Assembly: GCF_052078665.1 (NCBI RefSeq)
Contig: NZ_JBQJIK010000001.1
Location: 1 to 64,000 of the forward strand
Direction of reading: 5' to 3'
DNA: 64,000 nt
DNA from: Inquilinus sp052078665
GTDB taxonomy: Bacteria; Pseudomonadota; Alphaproteobacteria; DSM-16000; Inquilinaceae
The first letter of the stretch is position 1. The number at the start of each line of letters is the position of its first letter. This document shows, piece after piece, positions 54,052-63,218 of this stretch. The notes beneath the pieces were generated by a model. It was not told the origin of the DNA. It did not search any database and was given only the letters and a program-made list of their open reading frames with translations. The position numbers and the translations under genes are program-made.

Positions 54052-54921
54052 TCACAGATAACGGGAAACCGCCTCGCGCAGGGCGGCGGACAGGTCCGGC
54101 CGGTCCAGCCCATAGGCCAGGTTGGCGGCGATGAAGCCGACCTTGTCGCCGCAGTCGAAGCGGTCGCCCTCGAAGCGCACGCCGTGGAAGGGCTGGCTGC
54201 CGATCAGCCGGGCCATCGCGTCGGTCAGCTGGATCTCGCCGCCGGCGCCGCGCTCCTGCCGGTCGAGATGGGTGAACACCTCCGGCTGCAGGATGTAGCG
54301 GCCGACGATCGACAGGTCGGACGGGGCGTCTTCGGCCTTCGGCTTCTCGACCAGGCCGGTAACCTCGGCCACCGTGCCGTCATCCTCGCCGACCGCCAGG
54401 ATACCGTAGCGCGACGTCAACTGCTTCGGCACCTCGCGCACCGCGATCATGTTGCCGCCGCGGCCGGCATAGGCCTTGGTCATCTGGGCCAGCAGCGGGG
54501 TCCGGCACTTGAAGATCTCATCCGGCAGCAGCACCGCGAAGGGCCGGTTGCCGACCAGGTGGCGGGCGCACCAGACGGCGTGGCCGAGGCCCAGCGGCTG
54601 GGCCTGGCGGACGAAGCTGAACTGGCCGGGCGGCAGCTCGGCGTCGCGCGCCGCCTTCAGCTGCTCCGTCTTCTTGCGGGCCTCCAGCGAGGCGTAGAGC
54701 TCGGCATTCTCGTCGAAATGGTCCTCCAGCGCGGTCTTGCCGCGGCTGGAAACGAAGACGAACTCCTCGATCCCGGCGGCCTTGGCCTCTTCGACCGCGT
54801 ATTGCAGCACCGGCTTGTCGACGACGCAGAGCATCTCCTTCGGCACCGCCTTGGTGGCGGGCAGCGACCGGGTGCCGAGCCCCGCGACGGGGAAGACGGC
54901 GACCTTGACGGGTTCAGACAT
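54052..54921 (-). CDS. galU: UTP-glucose-1-phosphate uridylyltransferase
   Basis: This 289-residue nucleotidyltransferase makes UDP-glucose from glucose 1-phosphate. It shows FPVAGLGTRSLPATKAVPKEM, the VVDKPVLQYAVEEA block, and QAQPLGLGHAVWCA. LLPDEIF replaces the common LPDDL-type metal loop, and GLVEKPKAEDAPSDLSIVGR follows. The start chosen has AAGG six bases before the ATG. An in-frame ATG 27 bases earlier is less supported. It is the first gene of the galU-ugd-mutase group. Confidence 0.93.
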   Translation of the reverse strand: MSEPVKVAVFPVAGLGTRSLPATKAVPKEMLCVVDKPVLQYAVEEAKAAGIEEFVFVSSRGKTALEDHFDENAELYASLEARKKTEQLKAARDAELPPGQFSFVRQAQPLGLGHAVWCARHLVGNRPFAVLLPDEIFKCRTPLLAQMTKAYAGRGGNMIAVREVPKQLTSRYGILAVGEDDGTVAEVTGLVEKPKAEDAPSDLSIVGRYILQPEVFTHLDRQERGAGGEIQLTDAMARLIGSQPFHGVRFEGDRFDCGDKVGFIAANLAYGLDRPDLSAALREAVSRYL

Positions 54922-55020
54922 GAAGGCCTTCTCTGAAACTCGGGACACCCGCTATGAACGCTTCACATCCTGCCTTGTGCCACAGAGCGGCGCGAAAGGG
55001 AAATCGGGCGGGTCCGGCCG

Positions 55021-55583
55021 TCACGGCAGCACGAGCGGCGCCAGATACTGCCGGATGTTGGCCTCGAACTGCCGGTCGAACTCGTTCATGCCGTCCTGCA
55101 GCAGGCCGGCCTCGGCGCGGCTCTGGTCGGCGGCGCTGGAGCCGTCGGTCACGGTGGTCGAGCGTTCGACCCGGACATCGGCATAGCCGCCGGTGGTGTT
55201 GCCGACCGGGCCGACCTCCAGCCGGGCGGCCAGCCGCAGGGTCAGCTTCAGCGACGGCTGGTCGCGGAACATCGCAGTGATCCCGCCCTGGGTGGCCAGC
55301 CGCTCCCGGGTCAGGCTGGCCTCCTGGATGATCAGCTGACCGGCACCGGCTGCAGGCCGGCGGCGCCCCAGCCGCGGATCGCCGCCGCCGGGCTCTGCGC
55401 CAATTGCGTCGCCGCCGGCAGCGTCGCCCGGTCGACCGTATCGATCCGGGCGACGTTCAGCCGGATCGGCGAGCGGCCGGCGAAGGACACCGGCGCCACG
55501 CTGGCCAGCTCCGGCCCGCCGCAGGCGGCGAGCAGCAGCAGGCCGGCGCCGGCAAACAGGCTGCGACGGGTCGGGTGGGGCAT
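55021..55583 (-). pseudogene. Frameshifted lipoprotein gene
   Basis: Two frames together make one protein. The first starts at 55583 with GGAGA six bases upstream and encodes a lipoprotein signal (SLFAGAGLLLLAACGGP) and AGRSPIRLNVARIDTVDRA. It then reaches a stop at 55332. The continuation GQLIIQEASLTRERL...GYADVRVERSTTV...ANIRQYLAPLVLP lies in another frame. One extra base in CCGGTGCCGGT near 55340 would join them as LQPVAGQLIIQ. The family is not recognised. It is either a natural inactivation or a sequence error. Confidence 0.65.
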
Positions 55584-55602
55584 CGGATTCTCCGGTCAAG
55601 GA

Positions 55603-55688
55603 CGGGTCAAACCCGGGGACGGCGATCCAGAAGGTCTCGAAGCCGCTCTGGGTGGCCCCTGGATTGCCGGGTCAAGCCCGGCAATGAC
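55603..55688. repeat. REP-like palindromic repeat, copy 1 with a degenerate inverted mate
   Basis: The 28-base element at 55661-55688 has the core TGCCGGGTCAAGCCCGGCA, flanked by GGAT and ATGAC. A decayed copy in the opposite orientation (CGGGTCAAACCCG, then GGCGATCCAG) lies at 55603-55630, giving a head-to-head pair like a BIME. A second full copy of the element is at 63219. Confidence 0.7.
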
Positions 55689-55764
55689 AATATAAATTGA
55701 GCTCTACTTCTTCCACACCGCGAAGACCCTTAACCGGAATCGTTGGCCGAAGTTGGGCAGGGCC

Positions 55765-56655
55765 TCAGGCGGTGTAGAGCGCCGCGAGCTGGTCCCGGTC
55801 GAAATCGTAGCGGGTGTTGCAGAACTCGCAGGCGACCTCGACCCGGCCGTCGACGGCCAGGCTCTCGATCTCCGCCTTCGGCATCGACTTCAGCATCGAC
55901 GCCACCCGCTCGCGCGAGCAGCGGCAGGAGAAGCGCATCGGCTGGGACGGGAAGACCCGGACGCCGTCCTCATTGTAGAGGCGGAACAGCAGCGCCTCGC
56001 CGGACAGCGCCGGCTGCGTCAACTCGTCATCGGTGGCGGAGCCGAGCAGCACCATGGCGCGGCGCCAGTCGTCCTCACGGTCGGTCGGCACCTGCTTGTC
56101 GGGATCGGGCAGGCGCTGCAGCATGATGCCGCCGCCGCGCCAGCCGGTCTCACCGTGCCGGACGGCAGAGCGCAGCCCGGCCTGCAACTGCTCGGACTGG
56201 CGGAAGTAATGCTGCGCGCATTCCCAAAGCGTCTCGCCGGACAGGTCGACGATGCCCTGGTAGCGCTCGGTGTCCTGGCCCTGGTCGACGGTGAAGGCCA
56301 GGTGGCCCTTGCCCAGCAGCGCCGGCACCGTGGTGGCGGTGCCGGTCAGACGGGACTCGTCGAACATGGCATTGGCGCGGACCGCGCCGTCGGCGGTGAC
56401 GTCCGCCACCACCAGCCGCACCGGCCCGTCGCCCTTGGCCTGCAGGGTGAACACGCCCTCGTATTTCAGGGCGCTGGCCAGCAGCGCCGTCAGCACCACC
56501 GTCTCGGCCAGCAGATGGGCGACCGGCTCGGGATAGGCGTGGCGGGCGAGGATGTCGTCGAGCAGCGAGCCGAACCGGACCAGCCGGCCGCGCAGCCCCG
56601 ACGCCTCGATCTGGAAGGGGAGGACGAGATCGTCCCCCCCAGTCGTCATCGCCAT
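55765..56655 (-). CDS. hslO: Hsp33 redox-regulated chaperone
   Basis: This 296-residue Hsp33 is activated by oxidation of its C-terminal zinc centre, here CRC...CEFC (FSCRCSRERV and VACEFCNTRY). The body shows GLRGRLVRFGSLLDDILARH and AETVVLTALLASALKYEG. It starts two bases after the argF stop (first of two possible ATGs), in the argD-argF-hslO order common in alphaproteobacteria. It helps protect proteins under oxidative stress in the cytosol. Confidence 0.94.
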   Translation of the reverse strand: MAMTTGGDDLVLPFQIEASGLRGRLVRFGSLLDDILARHAYPEPVAHLLAETVVLTALLASALKYEGVFTLQAKGDGPVRLVVADVTADGAVRANAMFDESRLTGTATTVPALLGKGHLAFTVDQGQDTERYQGIVDLSGETLWECAQHYFRQSEQLQAGLRSAVRHGETGWRGGGIMLQRLPDPDKQVPTDREDDWRRAMVLLGSATDDELTQPALSGEALLFRLYNEDGVRVFPSQPMRFSCRCSRERVASMLKSMPKAEIESLAVDGRVEVACEFCNTRYDFDRDQLAALYTA

Positions 56656-56657
56656 CG

Positions 56658-57584
56658 TCACTTGGCCTCCAGCGCCCCCAGGCACCACAGCAGGATGCCC
56701 TTCTGGGCGTGCAGGCGGTTCTCCGCCTCGTCCCAGACCACCGATTGCGGGCCGTCGATCACCCCGTCCGTCACCTCCTCGCCGCGATGGGCCGGCAGGC
56801 AATGCATGAACAGGGCGTCCGGCTTGGCCTGCGCCATCAGCCGCTCATCGACCTGGTAGGGCCGCAGCAGGTTGTGGCGCGACGGCGCGTCCTTGTCGCC
56901 CATCGACACCCAGGTGTCGGTGACCACCAGGTCGGCGCCGCGCACCGTGGTCTCCGGATCGGTGCCGACCGAGATGCGGGCGCCTTCGCGATGCGCCCAC
57001 TGGATCAGGTCGGCCGGCGGCGACAGCTCGTCCGGGCAGGCCAGGCGCAGCTCGAAGTCGAACATGCCGGCGGCGCGGATCCAGGACCGGGCGACGTTGT
57101 TGCCGTCGCCGGTCCAGGCGGCGACGCGCCCGGCGATCGGCCCGCGCTTCTCCTCGAAGGTCATCACGTCGGCCATCAGCTGGCACGGATGGGTCTCGTC
57201 GGTCAGCCCGTTGATCACCGGCACGGTGGCGTTCTCGGCCATCTCGCGCAGCCGGTCCTCGTCCGAGGTCCGCAGCATGATGATGTCGACATAGCGCGAC
57301 AGCACCCGGGCGGTGTCGCCGATGGTCTCGCCGCGGCCGAGCTGGATCTCGGTGCCGGTCAGCATCACCACCTCGCCGCCGAGCTGGCGCATGCCGACCT
57401 CGAACGAGACGCGGGTGCGGGTCGACGGCTTCTCGAAGATCAGCGCCAGGGTGCGGCCGGCCAGCGGCTTCGACGCGGCGCCGCGCGGATCGGTCTGCTT
57501 CAGTTCGATCGACCGGTCGATGATCCGGCGCAGATCGGACTTCGGCAGGTGGTGCAGGTCGGTGAAGTGCCGGATGTCAGCCAT
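56658..57584 (-). CDS. argF: Ornithine carbamoyltransferase
   Basis: This 308-residue arginine-pathway enzyme makes citrulline from ornithine and carbamoyl phosphate. It has the carbamoyl phosphate motif FEKPSTRTRVSFEVGM, the HPCQ motif in DETHPCQLMAD, VSMGDKD in the SMG loop and FMHCLPAHRGEEV. It overlaps the argD stop by eight bases and is followed at once by hslO, so all three are one operon. Confidence 0.95.
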   Translation of the reverse strand: MADIRHFTDLHHLPKSDLRRIIDRSIELKQTDPRGAASKPLAGRTLALIFEKPSTRTRVSFEVGMRQLGGEVVMLTGTEIQLGRGETIGDTARVLSRYVDIIMLRTSDEDRLREMAENATVPVINGLTDETHPCQLMADVMTFEEKRGPIAGRVAAWTGDGNNVARSWIRAAGMFDFELRLACPDELSPPADLIQWAHREGARISVGTDPETTVRGADLVVTDTWVSMGDKDAPSRHNLLRPYQVDERLMAQAKPDALFMHCLPAHRGEEVTDGVIDGPQSVVWDEAENRLHAQKGILLWCLGALEAK

Positions 57585-58767
57585 TCGCCACCGCCTTCGC
57601 CGCCCGCGCGGTGCACACCTTGTCGAAGATGGCGATGGCCTCGGCGATCTCCGCCGCGCCGATGGTCAGCGGCGGCAGGATGCGGACGACGTTCTCGCCG
57701 GCGCCGACGGTCAGCAGGCCGGCGGCGCGCAGATCGACGACGATCTCGTCGCTCGGCTGCACGCATTTCAGGCCCAGGATCAGGCCGGTGCCGCGCACCT
57801 CCTGCAGCACCGTCGGGTGGCGCTTCACCAGGGCCTCCAGCTCGGCCTTGAAGTGCTGGCCGGTGCGCTCGACCCCGGCGATGAAGCCGTCGGCCAGCAC
57901 CACGTCCAGCACGGCGTTGCCGACCGCCATGGCCAGCGGGTTGCCGGCATAGGTCGAGCCATGGGTGCCCGGGGTCATGCCGCAGGCCGCCTCCTCGGTC
58001 GCCATGAAGGCGCCGAGCGGGAAGCCGCCGCCGATGCCCTTGGCGATGCACATCACATCCGGCGTGATCCCCGCCCATTCATGGGCGAAGAACTTGCCGG
58101 TGCGGCCGTAGCCGCACTGGATCTCGTCGAAGAACAGCAGCAGGCCGAACTCGTCGCAGACCCGGCGCAGCTCGCGCAGATATTCCGGGCTGGACACCTT
58201 GATGCCGCCCTCGCCGATGATCGGCTCGATGCAGATCGCGGCGGTCTCGTCGGTGATCACCGCGCGCAGCTCGTTCATGTTGCCCCAGGCGACCTGGTCG
58301 AAGCCGTCGACCAGCGGGCCGAAGCCCTTGATCAGCTTCTCGCCCTTGGCGGCGGAGATCGCGGCCAGAGTGCGGCCATGGAAGCTGGAGGTGACGGTGA
58401 TGATCCGCCAGCGCTTCGGGTTGCCGCGGGTGTAGTGGTACTTGCGCACCAGCTTGGTGGCGCCTTCCCAGGCCTCGGCGCCGGAATTGGTGAAGAACAC
58501 CGTGTCGGCGAAGGTGGCGTCGACCAGCCGCTGGGCCAGGCGCTCGCCGCCCGGAATCCGGTACAGGTTCGAGGTGTGCCACAGCTTGGCCGCCTGGTCC
58601 TGCAGCGTTTGCACCAGATGGGGATGGGAATGGCCCAGGGCGCAGACCCCGATCCCGGCGATCAGGTCCATGTATCGTCGCCCGTCGGTCCCGAACAGAT
58701 ACGCCCCTTCGCCCCGCTCGAAGGCGAGGTCGGCACGCGCATAGGTCGGCATCACGGCGGGAATCAT
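57577..58767 (-). CDS. argD: Acetylornithine aminotransferase
   Basis: This 396-residue class III PLP aminotransferase has GRRYMDLIAGIGVCALGHSHP, FTNSGAEAWEGATKLVR, the PLP aspartate in FDEIQCGYGRTG and the Schiff-base lysine in AKGIGGGFPLGA. It makes N-acetylornithine, and its product feeds the coupled argF step after deacetylation. It is divergent from rpmI-rplT and first in the argD-argF-hslO operon. Confidence 0.93.
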   Translation of the reverse strand: MIPAVMPTYARADLAFERGEGAYLFGTDGRRYMDLIAGIGVCALGHSHPHLVQTLQDQAAKLWHTSNLYRIPGGERLAQRLVDATFADTVFFTNSGAEAWEGATKLVRKYHYTRGNPKRWRIITVTSSFHGRTLAAISAAKGEKLIKGFGPLVDGFDQVAWGNMNELRAVITDETAAICIEPIIGEGGIKVSSPEYLRELRRVCDEFGLLLFFDEIQCGYGRTGKFFAHEWAGITPDVMCIAKGIGGGFPLGAFMATEEAACGMTPGTHGSTYAGNPLAMAVGNAVLDVVLADGFIAGVERTGQHFKAELEALVKRHPTVLQEVRGTGLILGLKCVQPSDEIVVDLRAAGLLTVGAGENVVRILPPLTIGAAEIAEAIAIFDKVCTARAAKAVANG

Positions 58768-58848
58768 GGACAGGCTCGCTGCGAGTGAGTCTCGGTCAGA
58801 GTCTCGTGGTTGCGGGAAGGAGGCGACTAAGCCCAGCTTATGCGGCGC

Positions 58849-58877
58849 TTGTCAACGCGCGCCCGTGCCGTTATAAC
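58849..58877 (+). promoter_or_regulatory. Sigma-70 promoter of rpmI-rplT
   Basis: TTGTCA and TATAAC lie exactly 17 bases apart and end 90 bases before the L35 start. Both boxes are close to consensus. Confidence 0.65.
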
Positions 58878-58966
58878 GCGCGCTTCGCTCGGGTGGCGAG
58901 GCCGGGGTCCGATCCCCGGGGCATGCCCAACCACCCATCCATCGTCTTCCTTCGGAAGGACCGAAA

Positions 58967-59167
58967 ATGCCCAAGATGAAGACCCATTCCAGCGCCAAGA
59001 AGCGCTTCCGGCTGACCGCCTCCGGCAAGGTCCGCTACAACTCGGCCTATCGCCGCCACCGCCTGCTGACCAAGACCAAGGCGGCCAAGGAGCGGAACCA
59101 GGGCACCAAGATCATGTGCGACGCCGACGCGACGAAGGTGAAGCGCTATCTCCTGGTCAACGGCTGA
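58967..59167 (+). CDS. rpmI: 50S ribosomal protein L35 (bL35)
   Basis: This 66-residue basic protein begins MPKMKTHSSAKKRFRLTASG and contains RRHRLLTKTKAAKERNQG, standard L35. GGAAGGA precedes the ATG. rplT follows after 18 bases. infC, which often precedes this pair, is absent here, and the pair has its own promoter. Confidence 0.96.
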   Translation: MPKMKTHSSAKKRFRLTASGKVRYNSAYRRHRLLTKTKAAKERNQGTKIMCDADATKVKRYLLVNG

Positions 59168-59185
59168 GCAGAGGAGCGCTGAGCA

Positions 59186-59551
59186 ATGGCAAGAGTTTCC
59201 CGCGGCGTCACCAGCCACGCCCGCCACAAGAAGATCCTCAAGCTCGCCAAGGGCTATCGGGGCCGCGCTTCGACCAACTATCGCGTCGCGATCGAGAAGG
59301 TCGAGAAGGCGCTGCAATACGCCTACCGCGATCGCCGCAACAAGAAGCGCGATTTCCGCGGCCTGTGGATCCAGCGCATCAACGCCGGCGTGCGCGAGCA
59401 CGGCCTGACCTATTCGAAGTTCATGCACGGCATCAAGCTGGCCGGCATCGACATCGACCGGAAGGTCATGTCCGACATCGCCACGCGCGAGCCGGAGTCG
59501 TTTAAGGCCTTGGTCGATCAGGCCCAGGCCGCGCTCAAGAACGCCGCTTGA
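59186..59551 (+). CDS. rplT: 50S ribosomal protein L20 (bL20)
   Basis: This 121-residue protein starts MARVSRGVTSHARHKKILKL and has the rRNA-binding GYRGRASTNYRVA and the helical KALQYAYRDRRNKKRDFRGL region of L20, needed for early 50S assembly. The GGAG ribosome site lies 13 bases before the ATG, a slightly long gap. In many bacteria L20 represses its own operon. Whether it does here is not visible. A strong terminator-like hairpin follows. Confidence 0.96.
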   Translation: MARVSRGVTSHARHKKILKLAKGYRGRASTNYRVAIEKVEKALQYAYRDRRNKKRDFRGLWIQRINAGVREHGLTYSKFMHGIKLAGIDIDRKVMSDIATREPESFKALVDQAQAALKNAA

Positions 59552-59594
59552 TCCCCTCCCGCCCCGGCGGGACAGGATAAAGCGAAAGGAAGCG

Positions 59595-59626
59595 GGGGTC
59601 GGGCCTGAGGGCTCGGCCCCTTTTTT
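59595..59626 (+). terminator. Intrinsic terminator/attenuator between rplT and pheS
   Basis: GGGGTCGGGCC and GGCTCGGCCCC pair over 11 positions with two G-U pairs and a TGAG loop, followed by TTTTTT. It lies 44 bases after rplT and 43 before pheS. No Phe-rich leader peptide precedes it. Confidence 0.8.
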
Positions 59627-59668
59627 CATGGCCGGTTGCCGGCCAAAGCCATCGAGGATTGCCAGGCG

Positions 59669-60745
59669 ATGGAACAGGTAGAGACGCTGAAGCGCGACGT
59701 GGCCGCGGCGCTGGCCCAGGCCCCGGATCTCGCAGCCCTGGACGCCGTGCGGGTCGCGGCCTTGGGCAAGAAGGGCAGCCTGACCGGCCTGATGGCGGGT
59801 CTGCGTGACCTCGACCCCGAGGCGCGCAAGGCCTTCGGTGCCGCGCTGAACGTGGCCAAGAACGAGATCACCGCCCTGCTCGACGCCCGCAAGGCCGAGC
59901 TGGAGCGGGCGGCGCTGAACGCCCGGCTGGCGTGCGAGACGGTCGACGTCACCCAACCGGTGCGGCCGGAGCGGACCGGCCGGATCCACCCGATCAGCCA
60001 GACCCGCGACGAGATGATCGCGATCTTCGCCGAGATGGGCTTCACCGTCGCCGAAGGCCCGGACATCGAGGATGACTGGCACAACTTCACCGCGCTGAAC
60101 ATCCCGCCGGAGCATCCGGCGCGGCAGATGCACGACACCTTCTATCTGCCGGACCGGCCGGACGGGAAGGCGGCGGTGCTGCGCACCCACACCTCGCCGG
60201 TGCAGATCCGCACCATGCTGTCGCAGCAGCCGCCGATCCGCATCGTCGCGCCGGGCCGGACCTTCCGCTCGGACTACGACCAGACCCACACCCCGATGTT
60301 CCATCAGATCGAGGGGCTGGTGATCGACGAGGCCATCCATATGGGCCATCTGCGCGGCTGCCTGATCGAGTTCTGCCGCGCCTTCTTCGACGTGCCCGAC
60401 CTGCCGCTCCGCTTCCGCCCCAGCTTCTTCCCGTTCACCGAGCCGTCGGCCGAGGTCGATATCGGCTGTTCGCGCAAGGGCGGCGAGCTGAAGCTGGGCA
60501 ATTACGGCGACTGGCTCGAGATCCTCGGCTGCGGCATGGTCCATCCGAAGGTGCTGGAGGCGTGCGGCATCGACTCGACCCGGTATCAGGGCTTCGCCTT
60601 CGGCATGGGGATCGAGCGGCCGGCGATGCTGAAATACGGCATCCCCGACCTGCGCACCTTCTTCGAGGCCGATCTGCGCTGGCTGAAGCACTACGGCTTC
60701 GTGCCGCTCGACGTGCCTTCGCTGGCCACCGGCCTGACCCGCTAG
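59669..60745 (+). CDS. pheS: Phenylalanyl-tRNA synthetase alpha subunit
   Basis: This 358-residue subunit carries the class II catalytic core: GFTVAEGPDIEDDWHNF, RTHTSPVQIRTM (motif 2 region), PGRTFRSDYDQTHTPMFHQ and motif 3 in GFAFGMGIERPAMLKYGI. An N-terminal helical arm binds tRNA. The chosen ATG (MEQVETLKRDV) has GAGG upstream. An in-frame ATG 33 bases earlier lies too near the T run. pheT follows after 41 bases. Confidence 0.96.
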   Translation: MEQVETLKRDVAAALAQAPDLAALDAVRVAALGKKGSLTGLMAGLRDLDPEARKAFGAALNVAKNEITALLDARKAELERAALNARLACETVDVTQPVRPERTGRIHPISQTRDEMIAIFAEMGFTVAEGPDIEDDWHNFTALNIPPEHPARQMHDTFYLPDRPDGKAAVLRTHTSPVQIRTMLSQQPPIRIVAPGRTFRSDYDQTHTPMFHQIEGLVIDEAIHMGHLRGCLIEFCRAFFDVPDLPLRFRPSFFPFTEPSAEVDIGCSRKGGELKLGNYGDWLEILGCGMVHPKVLEACGIDSTRYQGFAFGMGIERPAMLKYGIPDLRTFFEADLRWLKHYGFVPLDVPSLATGLTR

Positions 60746-60786
60746 ACCGGCCCCCCTAGACCGCCTGCCGCAGCGAGACCGCGACC

Positions 60787-63189
60787 ATGAAGCTGACCCT
60801 GTCCTGGCTCAAGGACCATCTCGACACCACGGCGTCTCTCGGCGAGATCACCGACGCGCTGACCAGCCTCGGCCTCGAGGTCGACGGCGTCGAGGACCCG
60901 GCCGCCGCCTTGACCCCCTTCACCATCGCCTATGTCAAATCGGCGGTGCAGCACCCGAACGCCGACCGGCTGCGGGTCTGCATCGTCGACACCGGCCGCG
61001 GCGAAGTGCAGGTGGTGTGCGGCGCGCCCAATGCCCGGACCGGCATGAAGGGCGTGTTCGCGCCGGCCGGCTCCTACATCCCCGGCACCAAGGTCGACCT
61101 CAAGGCCGGGATGATCCGCGGCGAGGCCTCGAACGGCATGCTGGTGTCGGAGCGCGAGCTCGGCCTGTCGGACGAGCATGACGGCATCATCGACCTGCCG
61201 GAGGACGCGCCGCTCGGCGCCGCCTTCGCCGCCTGGCGCGGCCTCGACGACCCTGTGATCGAGATCGGGCTGACCCCGGACCGGGCCGATTGCGCCGGCA
61301 TCCGCGGCATCGCCCGCGACCTCGCCGCCGCCGGGCTCGGCACGCTGAAGCCGCTGGACGAGACGCCGGTGGCCGGCCGCTTCAGGACCGACCTGACCGT
61401 CGGCCTCGACTTCCCGGCCGACGCCGCCTCGGCCTGCCCGATATTCGCCGCCCGGGTATTCCGCGGCGTGAAGAACGGCCCCAGCCCGGCCTGGCTGCAG
61501 GCGCGGCTGAAGGCGATCGCGCTGCGGCCGATCTCGCTGCTGGTCGACATCACCAACTACTTCACCTTCGACCGCAACCGGCCGCTGCACGTCTTCGACC
61601 AGGGCAAGGTCCGCGGGGGCTTGCGGCTGCGCCTGTCGCAGGGCGGCGAGACGCTGGCGGCGCTGAACGACAAGACCTACACGCTCGGCGCCGGCATCAC
61701 CGTGATCGAGGACGACAGCGGCCCGCTCAGCCTCGGCGGCATCATGGGCGGGGCGTCGACCGGCGTCTCCGAGCACACCACGGACGTGATCCTCGAGGCG
61801 GCGCTGTTCGACCCGTTGCGCACGGCGATGAGCGGCCGGGCGCTCGGCATCAGCAGCGATGCGCGCTACCGCTTCGAGCGCGGCGTCGACCCGGCGGCGG
61901 TGGTCGTCGGCATCGAGCAGGCGACCCGGATGATCCTGGAGCTGTGCGGCGGCGAGGCCTCGCAGCTGGTGGTCGCCGGGCGCGAGCCGGATTGGCGCCG
62001 GACCCTGACGCTGCGCCCGGCCCGGGTCGAGAGCCTGGGCGGCGTGGTGGTGCCGCGCGACCGGCAGACGGCGATCCTGTCGGCGCTCGGCTTCGGCGTG
62101 TCGGACGGTCCGGACGGGCTGATCCAGGCGGCGGTGCCGTCCTGGCGCGGCGACGTCCATGGCGAGGCCGACCTGGTCGAGGAGGTGCTGCGGGTCAACG
62201 GCTTCGACGCCATCCCGGCGGTGCCGCTGCCGAAGCTGACGACGCTGACCCAGCCGGCGCTGACCCCGGCGCAGAAGGCGCGCGAGCTGGTGCGCCGGAC
62301 CCTCGCCGTCCGTGGCCTGGACGAGGCGGTGACCTGGTCCTTCATGGACGGGCGCGACGCCGGCTGGTTCGGCTTCCAGAACAGCGGGCTGAAGCTGCTC
62401 AACCCGATCGCGTCGGACCTCGACACGATGCGGCCCTCGGTGCTGCCGAACCTGATCCGGGCGGCCGGTCGCAATGCCGCGCGCGGGTTGCCGGACGCGG
62501 CGCTGTTCGAGATCGGCCCGTCCTATCGCGACGCCACCGAGACCGGCCAGGCCATGGTCGCCGCGGCGGTCCGCGCCGGATCGAGCGGCCCGCGCCATTG
62601 GGCGGAGCCGCCGCGGCCGGCCGACGTGTTCGACGCCAAGGCCGACGCGATCGCGGCACTGGAGGCGGCGGGCGCGCCGGTCGCCAACCTCGCGGTCTCG
62701 ACCGACGCGCCGGACTGGTACCACCCGGGCCGCTCCGGCTGCCTGCGGCTGGGGCCGACGGTGCTGGCCCATTTCGGCGAGCTGCACCCGGCGGTGCTGG
62801 CGGGGTTGGCGGTCGACGGGCCGATGGTCGGCTGCGAGGTCTTCCTCGACGCCGTGCCGCAGCCGAAGAAGAAGGCCGGCACGGCCAAGCCGCTCTTGAA
62901 GCTGGCGGCGTTCCAGCCGGTGCTGCGCGACTTCGCCTTCGTGGTCGACGAGGCGGTGCCGGCCGACCGCATCCTCAAGGCGGCGAAGGGCGCCGACAAG
63001 GCGCTGGTCGCCGATGTCGCCCTGTTCGACGTCTATCGCGGCCCGGGCGTGCCGGAAGGCCGCAAGTCGCTGGCGCTGGCGGTGACGCTGCAGCCGGTCG
63101 AGGCCACCCTGACCGACGAGGCGATCGAGGCCGTCGGCAAGAAGATCGTCGCCGCGGTCGAGAAGCAGGGCGGCACCCTGCGGGGGTAG
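60787..63189 (+). CDS. pheT: Phenylalanyl-tRNA synthetase beta subunit
   Basis: This 800-residue subunit has the usual modules: an N-terminal MKLTLSWLKDHLD start, and an EMAP/tRNA-binding domain (VVCGAPNARTGMKGVFAP). B3/B4 editing domains follow (RPISLLVDITNYFTFDRNRPLHVFD), then a catalytic-like domain and the C-terminal FDX-ACB anticodon-binding domain (FQPVLRDFAFVVDEAVPAD). It edits mischarged Tyr-tRNA(Phe). Length is normal. Confidence 0.96.
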   Translation: MKLTLSWLKDHLDTTASLGEITDALTSLGLEVDGVEDPAAALTPFTIAYVKSAVQHPNADRLRVCIVDTGRGEVQVVCGAPNARTGMKGVFAPAGSYIPGTKVDLKAGMIRGEASNGMLVSERELGLSDEHDGIIDLPEDAPLGAAFAAWRGLDDPVIEIGLTPDRADCAGIRGIARDLAAAGLGTLKPLDETPVAGRFRTDLTVGLDFPADAASACPIFAARVFRGVKNGPSPAWLQARLKAIALRPISLLVDITNYFTFDRNRPLHVFDQGKVRGGLRLRLSQGGETLAALNDKTYTLGAGITVIEDDSGPLSLGGIMGGASTGVSEHTTDVILEAALFDPLRTAMSGRALGISSDARYRFERGVDPAAVVVGIEQATRMILELCGGEASQLVVAGREPDWRRTLTLRPARVESLGGVVVPRDRQTAILSALGFGVSDGPDGLIQAAVPSWRGDVHGEADLVEEVLRVNGFDAIPAVPLPKLTTLTQPALTPAQKARELVRRTLAVRGLDEAVTWSFMDGRDAGWFGFQNSGLKLLNPIASDLDTMRPSVLPNLIRAAGRNAARGLPDAALFEIGPSYRDATETGQAMVAAAVRAGSSGPRHWAEPPRPADVFDAKADAIAALEAAGAPVANLAVSTDAPDWYHPGRSGCLRLGPTVLAHFGELHPAVLAGLAVDGPMVGCEVFLDAVPQPKKKAGTAKPLLKLAAFQPVLRDFAFVVDEAVPADRILKAAKGADKALVADVALFDVYRGPGVPEGRKSLALAVTLQPVEATLTDEAIEAVGKKIVAAVEKQGGTLRG

Positions 63190-63218
63190 GGGCGGCCCGG
63201 CTGCCGTTGACAGTCTCT

